Of a DNA stretch of 64,000 nucleotides, positions 59,385 to 64,000 are shown piece by piece. Within the stretch, counting starts at the first letter, position 1, and every line of letters starts with the position of its first letter. This DNA is from Gemmobacter aquaticus (GTDB taxonomy: Bacteria; Pseudomonadota; Alphaproteobacteria; Rhodobacterales; Rhodobacteraceae), in the NCBI RefSeq assembly GCF_007859075.1, contig NZ_VOAK01000027.1, forward strand, positions 82,406-146,405. The letters run 5' to 3'. A model generated the notes under the pieces. That model did not search any database, was not told the DNA's origin, and worked only from the letters and a program-made list of their open reading frames with translations. Both the position numbers and the translations under genes were made by a program.

Positions 59385-60846
59385 TCCGCTGTCGCCCTGG
59401 GCCAGTGCCACCGTGATCGCCAACGCCCTGCGCACGGGCGGGGTCAGCGCAGTTGAGGTGGCCGAAGCTGCGCTAAATCGGGTGCAGGCTGTAAATCCCC
59501 GGATCAATGCCTATACGGAGGTCACGACCGCCCGCGCCTTGCGCGAGGCACGGTCGCTTGACGCAGCGCGGACTGCGGGCAGGCCGCTTGGCCCGCTGGC
59601 TGGAGTGCCTTTTGCAGTAAAGAACCTGTTCGACATCGTCGGTCTGCCGACGCGCGCAGGATCTCGGATCAACCGCGACCGCGCGCCCGCGCGGACGGAC
59701 GCCACACTAGTTTCCCGGATGAACAGGGCGGGAGCTGTCTTGCTGGGGGCCTTGGGCATGGGCGAGTACGCCTATGACTTCACCGGCGAGAATGCCCATG
59801 ACGGCGCGTGCCGTAACCCGCACGATCCAGCCCGGATGAGCGGTGGGTCCTCCTCTGGATCTGGCGCCGCGACGGCGGCAGGGATTGCGCCGGTTTCGCT
59901 CGGGTCCGACACCAATGGATCGCTCCGCGTCCCGGCCTCGCTGTGTGGGGTGTTCAGCCTGAAGCCGACCTATGGCCGGCTGTCGCGGGGCGGCACTTTC
60001 CCCTTCGTGGACAGTCTCGACCATCTCGGCCCCATGGCGCGCAGCGTGCTGGATCTGGCCATCGTCTATGACGCACTGCAAGGGCCAGACCCCGCCGATC
60101 ACGCCTGCACCGACCACCCCGTAACGCCAATGGCTTCTGTGCTGCCAGATGTTCGGGGTCTGCGGATCGGCGTGCTGGACGGGTGGTTCCACGACAATGC
60201 AGGGCATGAGGCGCAGGCGGCGGTTGCGACGGTGGCCGCAGCGCTGGCGCCGGACTGCCACGTCTTGCCAGTCCGCTTTGACGCTGCCGAGCCGGTGCGG
60301 GCGGCGGCCTATCTGATTACCAACAGCGAAAGTGCCGCCTTCCACCTTGATCGGCTCCGCCTGCGGGCAGCAGAGTTTGATCCCGATACCAGGGACCGGT
60401 TTCTGGCCGGGGCGTTGGTGCCTGCAGCATGGGTCAGCCGGGCGCAGCGGGTCAGGCACTGGGGGCTTCATCAGGCGCAGGAGTTGTTCCGCTCGGTCGA
60501 TATCCTGATTGCTGCTGCCACCCCCTGTCCCGCACCGCTGGGCGGAAGCAAGGTACTGCATGTGGCCGGGCGCGATTTGCCGCTTCGCCCCAACCTTGGG
60601 CTGCTGGCACAACCCTTCTCTGCTATCGGCCTGCCCGTGACGACGGTTCCGGTATTCGCGCCGGGCACCATGCCAATCGGCGTTCAGATCGTCGCCCCAC
60701 CATGGCGCGAAGATCTAAGCCTGAGAGTCGCGCGATTTCTTGAGGCCGCCGAGGTCGCCGTGGCCCACGCGCCCGTAACGAAATCGGTAGGGGAACGGGC
60801 AGGGGAACGGGCAGGGGGGCGGGTGGCCAGCGCAACGGCCCGGTAG
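59374..60846 (+). CDS. atzE: amidase AtzE-like (1-carboxybiuret hydrolase)
   Basis: A 490-residue amidase-signature enzyme. Catalytic set: Lys83 in FAVKNLFDIVG, Ser159/Ser160 in MSGGSSSGSG and Ser183 in DTNGSLRVPASL. It overlaps atzG, its expected partner, by 11 bases. In cyanuric acid degradation AtzEG removes an amino group from 1-carboxybiuret. The C terminus is a short Gly/Arg-rich repeat (ERAGERAGGR), unlike the normal enzyme end. HpxY is the alternative family member. Confidence 0.86.
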   Translation: MTDDPLSPWASATVIANALRTGGVSAVEVAEAALNRVQAVNPRINAYTEVTTARALREARSLDAARTAGRPLGPLAGVPFAVKNLFDIVGLPTRAGSRINRDRAPARTDATLVSRMNRAGAVLLGALGMGEYAYDFTGENAHDGACRNPHDPARMSGGSSSGSGAATAAGIAPVSLGSDTNGSLRVPASLCGVFSLKPTYGRLSRGGTFPFVDSLDHLGPMARSVLDLAIVYDALQGPDPADHACTDHPVTPMASVLPDVRGLRIGVLDGWFHDNAGHEAQAAVATVAAALAPDCHVLPVRFDAAEPVRAAAYLITNSESAAFHLDRLRLRAAEFDPDTRDRFLAGALVPAAWVSRAQRVRHWGLHQAQELFRSVDILIAAATPCPAPLGGSKVLHVAGRDLPLRPNLGLLAQPFSAIGLPVTTVPVFAPGTMPIGVQIVAPPWREDLSLRVARFLEAAEVAVAHAPVTKSVGERAGERAGGRVASATAR

Positions 60847-61013
60847 CGAATGCAGCCCGGCCCCGGCGGCTGGCTCTGGAGCCACTTCGATCACCTTCAT
60901 CCGCTACACCAGGTGGACCGACGCGGCCGGTGTAGACCTTCTGGGCCGGCCGGAGGCAGCCGAAGATGAAAACCCCCGGCACGTCGACTGCAGCGCTCAG
61001 ATCCTGGGGGTGC
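60847..61013. other. gene-free stretch after atzE
   Basis: About 170 bases with no gene seen. It starts a region of about 850 bases to the EF-hand gene that contains only the RTX-repeat fragment. No transcription terminator is clear. Confidence 0.4.
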
Positions 61014-61216
61014 TCAGCAGGTGCCTCCGAAAAACTGAACACCTGATATCCCACCGAGCATCTTGGGGTCGGTGCCACCGAAAATCCGGTCTGCGCTGTC
61101 ATTTCCATCGATGACGTCTGCATCGCTTCCGCCAAACAGCGTGTCATCTCTCGTGCCACCGCCCATCGAGGCGTTCCTGCCACTTGCACGGACCACGTCG
61201 CCGCCTTGGACGACGC
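61014..61216 (-). pseudogene. RTX calcium-binding repeat fragment
   Basis: The minus strand translates to GRNASMGGGTRDDTLFGGSD, then ADVIDGNDSADRIFGGTD, and stops after a short tail. These are degenerate RTX nonapeptide repeats (GGxGxD type). The piece is cut off at both ends and has no secretion module, so it is a remnant of a larger hemolysin-type protein. Similar repeats occur in the sulfatase at 12.6-15 kb, but the two are not obviously the same sequence. Confidence 0.6.
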
Positions 61217-61700
61217 ATAGGGGTGCATGGCGGTTCCGGAAGACCATTTGTCCCTGCGCCCTGCGGTACATTTACGTGGCAGCAATCCAGTGGAGAGGAG
61301 TGCCTCCTGAGGGCGACGCACTATTTTGGCGACGTCAATGGGCCGGGCACCCACGCGAGCTATCGCCTGGTGGAACGAATGCTGTCGGTGGCATTGATCT
61401 GCATCAATGCAGGGCGCACAGATATATGTGATGCAAAAATATGAATATTGGCATTTTGAGGCCGATCCGCGGGAGTGTGCGGCCGTAGGGCCATCGCCGG
61501 GCTCTTTCCGAGCGGGGGAAGATGCCGAGGCAGCCCGGAGGGTCAAACGACTTGGCGAAGGCAAGAGCAACAAGCCCGAGGCCCCAGCACGGTAACCGAC
61601 CGAGGGCTGGTTTGTGAGAAGTACCTGCTGTCAGGCGGGTGGCAACGATTTGTGCGAGTGCAGAGCGTCCAACATCATATCGTCGAGGAGAATGGGTGAA
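61217..61700. other. gene-free stretch before the EF-hand gene
   Basis: About 480 bases. A short plus-strand frame (61407-61595, 62 codons) has no recognisable family or clear ribosome-binding site, so I do not call it a gene. The last 40 bases hold the GAGGAG site for the next gene. Confidence 0.4.
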
Positions 61701-62297
61701 ATGAGGATCAGTATTCTTTTCGTTGCCGTCATTGCGGCTATGGCCACGCCGTCCCTTGCGCAGATGGGGCCGGGATATGGGCCGCAGTGGGGCGGCCCCA
61801 ATGGTGGCTGGATGCCATGGCAGGGTTCCCCCAATGCGCCAATGATGGGGTGGGGGTCAGGGTATGGCATGGGGCCTGGAGCTCCTGATAGCAACCCTGG
61901 GTACGGTGGTATGCGGGCTTGGGGTGACCCGAACATGCCCGGTCGCGGCCGGTTTGCCTCAATCGACGCCAACGAGGACGGTTACGTTTCGAGCGAAGAA
62001 GCAGCCTCAAGCGCCGATATGGTGTTCTCGGCAATGGATACCGATGATGATGGCGTGATCACTCTTGATGAATTCATGGCGGTTCGAATGGGGGCGCAAA
62101 TCGCAGTGAACCCAGACCGACAGGCGCTGATGCAGGCGCGCAAGAAAGCCAGGTTTGATCCAATGGACTCTGACAGCGACGGCTCAGTATCCAAGGCGGA
62201 GTTCATGGCGGCATCCAAAGCTCATTTTGATGCGGCCGACACCGACCAGGACGGCAAGGTCACGCCATGGGAGATCCGTGCCTCCATCTGGAACTGA
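61701..62297 (+). CDS. secreted EF-hand calcium-binding protein
   Basis: A 198-residue protein with a signal peptide (MRISILFVAVIAAMATPSLA, cleavage near 20). A Gly/Pro/Met/Trp-rich segment follows to about residue 80. Four EF-hand-like loops are seen: DANEDGYVSSEE, DTDDDGVITLDE, DSDSDGSVSKAE and DTDQDGKVTPWE. It should be exported to the periplasm and bind calcium. ATG 61701 is preceded by GAGGAG; an ATG at 61692 is nearer to that site. The partner is unknown. Confidence 0.85.
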   Translation: MRISILFVAVIAAMATPSLAQMGPGYGPQWGGPNGGWMPWQGSPNAPMMGWGSGYGMGPGAPDSNPGYGGMRAWGDPNMPGRGRFASIDANEDGYVSSEEAASSADMVFSAMDTDDDGVITLDEFMAVRMGAQIAVNPDRQALMQARKKARFDPMDSDSDGSVSKAEFMAASKAHFDAADTDQDGKVTPWEIRASIWN

Positions 62298-62597
62298 ACG
62301 CCGGGTCAGGATCGCTTTTCCCCTGTGGCGATAGCTGTCTGACTGGCGAGGTGCGGTCTGTGCCGCGCCCTCCTATTCTGATGTGCAGTGGCGGCTTCTG
62401 GCCAGAGAAGCCGTGAACCTTCCCGTGGGGAACTATTCGCCTGCATCATACACGCGGCGGCCATCCGGCCTACCACTGCGATGAAGTGCCCCATTACCGT
62501 CGGAGCAAAAATTCGGGTTAAGGCGGCTGGAAGCGGCGGTGCCAAATTGGGCAACGTTAGGGGCGTGAATGTCTCGCAGTGGGCGAGGCGGGGCCCT
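62298..62597. other. gene-free stretch after EF-hand gene
   Basis: About 300 bases with no gene recognised. Frames here are short and look like continuations of the IS256 remnant on the minus strand after it has lost its homology. Confidence 0.35.
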
Positions 62598-62705
62598 GAT
62601 CAGGCCGCCGACATCGGCCTCCATGATCAGCTGATGCACGGCCTCGGCCATGCCGCTCAGAAAGTTGCCCTGTTCGTGCTTGGCCAGAAGCTCGGACAGG
62701 TCCAT
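62598..62705 (-). pseudogene. IS256 family transposase N-terminal fragment
   Basis: From ATG 62705 the minus strand reads MDLSELLAKHEQGNFLSGMA then EAVHQLIMEADVGGLI, the conserved N terminus of IS256 transposases. The homology ends abruptly there. Only about 36 codons survive, so it is a remnant of an insertion sequence. Confidence 0.65.
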
Positions 62706-63119
62706 GTTGGATTTGCCCAATGGGGTCTCCGTAGAGTTCGTGGTTGAAGTGTCGAAACTCCTCCTCGACCGTACACCTTGATGGCCACCCGGGATTGCAC
62801 CGTCGAAGGCGCTGAAACGATACGACGTGCGCGGACGCTAACGCCCTGAAGCCCATACCTTGCAGGTGTTTTCGAAAGGGGTGAGGCTGCTAGGAGTATT
62901 CCGCCTGCGAGCAAAATTGTGTGCGGCGAGGAAGTCACCGAGGTGCGCACGCAGTTGCGCCGCGTCATGTATACCCCCGCAAACATCCGTGCAAACAGCC
63001 GCGTGCCGTTAATGACAGCTTCCGCCGTCCTGCTCCGACATTGACGTCGCAAAGCAGATAGTCCCGGCACGCCATCCGTATCACTATCGACATAGTCCAC
63101 CCCGACATCAGGATCAGCC
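62706..63119. other. gene-free stretch before the Rieske oxygenase gene
   Basis: About 410 bases with no clear gene. It probably contains IS256 edge sequence and the promoter of the oxygenase gene; neither is visible as a strong motif. Confidence 0.35.
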
Positions 63120-64000
63120 ATGACGCGACCTGCCAAGGAACTGCACGACAACGTCTCGGTGCCCTTCAATCGCGCCCGGGCCATGCCAAAGTCCGTCTAC
63201 ACCAGTGCCGAGTTCGTGGCGCTGGAAGAGCGGCATATCTTTGCGCATGACTGGATCTGTGCAGGACGGGCCGAAACGCTGCCAAACCCCGGCGACTTTC
63301 TGACCCTCACCCTTGCCGGAGAGCCGGTCATCGTGCTGCGTGACCGTGACGGTCAGGTGCGGGCCATGTCCAACGTCTGCCGCCATCGCATGTCGACGCT
63401 GCTTGAGGGGCGTGGCCATGTCCGCTCCATCGTCTGCCCCTACCACGCATGGACCTACAATCTGGATGGCAGCCTGCGCGGCGCGCCAGCGATGACCTTG
63501 AACGAGGGCTTCTGCAAAGAGGACATCACCCTGCCAAAGATCCGCTGCGAGGTCTGGCAGGGCTGGATCATGGTGACGCTGAACAGGAAGGCCGCAGCCC
63601 CCGAAATCGCTCTGCGGGGGGTACGGGATCTGATCCCCAATCTCGACATGTCGACCTATACCGAAACCTACCGTGAAACCTTTCGCTGGGCGACGAACTG
63701 GAAGGTTCTGGCTGAGAACTTCATGGAAAGCTACCACCTGCCCATGTGCCACGCCGGGACAATCGGCGGTGCCTCGCGGCTGGAAGAGATGGTCTGCCCC
63801 GAAGGTACAGACGCCTTCAATTACCATTGGATCCTCAAGAATGACACGGTGCCGCTGGCGCTGGCGCATCCATCCAACACAACGCTGACCGGCGATGACC
63901 GCCGCAAGACATGGCTTCTGGCGATCTATCCTTCGCTGCTGATCACGCTGACGCCGGGTTACTTCTGGTATCTGTCGCTGACCCCGGATGGTCCAGGGCA
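63120..64000 (+). CDS. Rieske aromatic ring-hydroxylating oxygenase alpha subunit, 5' part
   Basis: The frame starts at ATG 63120 and runs off the window (about 293 residues seen). The Rieske cluster is CRHRMSTLLEGRGHVRSIVCPYHAW, with Cys87, His89, Cys106 and His109. The mononuclear iron site begins ENFMESYHLPMCHAG with His206 and His211. These enzymes hydroxylate or demethylate aromatic and quaternary-amine substrates with a reductase partner. The C-terminal catalytic part and any partner gene are outside the window, so the substrate is unknown. TCAGGA precedes the ATG. Confidence 0.88.
   Translation, partial: MTRPAKELHDNVSVPFNRARAMPKSVYTSAEFVALEERHIFAHDWICAGRAETLPNPGDFLTLTLAGEPVIVLRDRDGQVRAMSNVCRHRMSTLLEGRGHVRSIVCPYHAWTYNLDGSLRGAPAMTLNEGFCKEDITLPKIRCEVWQGWIMVTLNRKAAAPEIALRGVRDLIPNLDMSTYTETYRETFRWATNWKVLAENFMESYHLPMCHAGTIGGASRLEEMVCPEGTDAFNYHWILKNDTVPLALAHPSNTTLTGDDRRKTWLLAIYPSLLITLTPGYFWYLSLTPDGPG

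Noticed and set aside
60623..61573. Minus-strand open frame of 316 codons
   Set aside because: It spans the 3' end of atzE in antisense and then the gene-free region. Apart from the RTX fragment in another frame I see no domain.
61407..61595. Plus-strand frame of 62 codons
   Set aside because: No family resemblance, no clear ribosome-binding site and an unusual residue mix. It could be a short gene, but I cannot support it.
1..64000. tRNA, rRNA or CRISPR arrays
   Set aside because: I looked for tRNA-like cloverleaf ends, rRNA blocks and regular spaced repeats and saw none. A covariance-model search would be needed to exclude small RNAs.

Overview
The window looks like part of a large plasmid or chromid of a high-GC alphaproteobacterium, most likely a Rhodobacterales/Paracoccaceae member. 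The main evidence is a complete repABC replication and partition module near 49.1-52.8 kb. It has two perfect copies of the repABC parS palindrome directly after repC and an antisense RNA-like structure between repB and repC. Protein families and codon use fit the same group. I saw no rRNA, tRNA or CRISPR array.

Layout: (1) 1-5.6 kb: the 3' end of an efflux adaptor gene, a TSUP permease, and a translationally coupled SbcD/SbcC-like nuclease-ATPase pair that lacks a CXXC zinc hook. (2) 5.6-21.7 kb: a surface-glycan-type island with a GSCFA protein, an SGNH-like protein, methyltransferases, at least five glycosyltransferases (two carrying a second Rossmann-like domain), an unusual sulfatase with an RTX repeat tail, and three proteins of unknown function. 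(3) 21.8-29.3 kb: a divergent amine or omega-amino-acid catabolic locus (APC permease, aldehyde dehydrogenase and UPF0261 protein on one side; IclR regulator, class III aminotransferase and MBL hydrolase on the other), ending in a strong hairpin. (4) 29.4-37.8 kb: tyrosine/homogentisate degradation (hmgA, fahA, maiA, hppD) with a FAD monooxygenase, an MBL-like protein, a DUF2783 protein, and MarR and Lrp regulators with visible palindromic operators. (5) 37.8-39.5 kb: an IS3 remnant and a glyoxalase-like gene. (6) 39.5-45.9 kb: a divergent pair of operons, ubiD-ubiX-dnrN-nnrS against ubiT-ubiU-ubiV, around an FNR/Dnr-type box. This is an oxygen-independent ubiquinone synthesis locus combined with nitrosative-stress repair.

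(7) 46-53.5 kb: plasmid maintenance: ScpB-like protein, DUF1403 protein, tyrosine recombinase, an AbrB antitoxin fragment, repABC, parS, and a decayed ParB-like gene. (8) 53.5-60.8 kb: a LysR-controlled biuret/carboxybiuret nitrogen-scavenging cluster (atzF, atzH on the opposite strand, biuH-like, NCS2-type permease, atzG, atzE). No cyanuric acid hydrolase is in view. (9) 60.8-64 kb: a scarred region with an RTX-repeat fragment, a secreted EF-hand protein and an IS256 remnant, then the start of a Rieske ring-hydroxylating oxygenase gene cut by the window end.

The strongest leads are the UbiDX/UbiTUV/DnrN/NnrS locus, the biuret cluster with its antisense atzH, and the RTX-tailed sulfatase inside the glycosyltransferase island. 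All family assignments come from reading motifs by eye; no database search was run.
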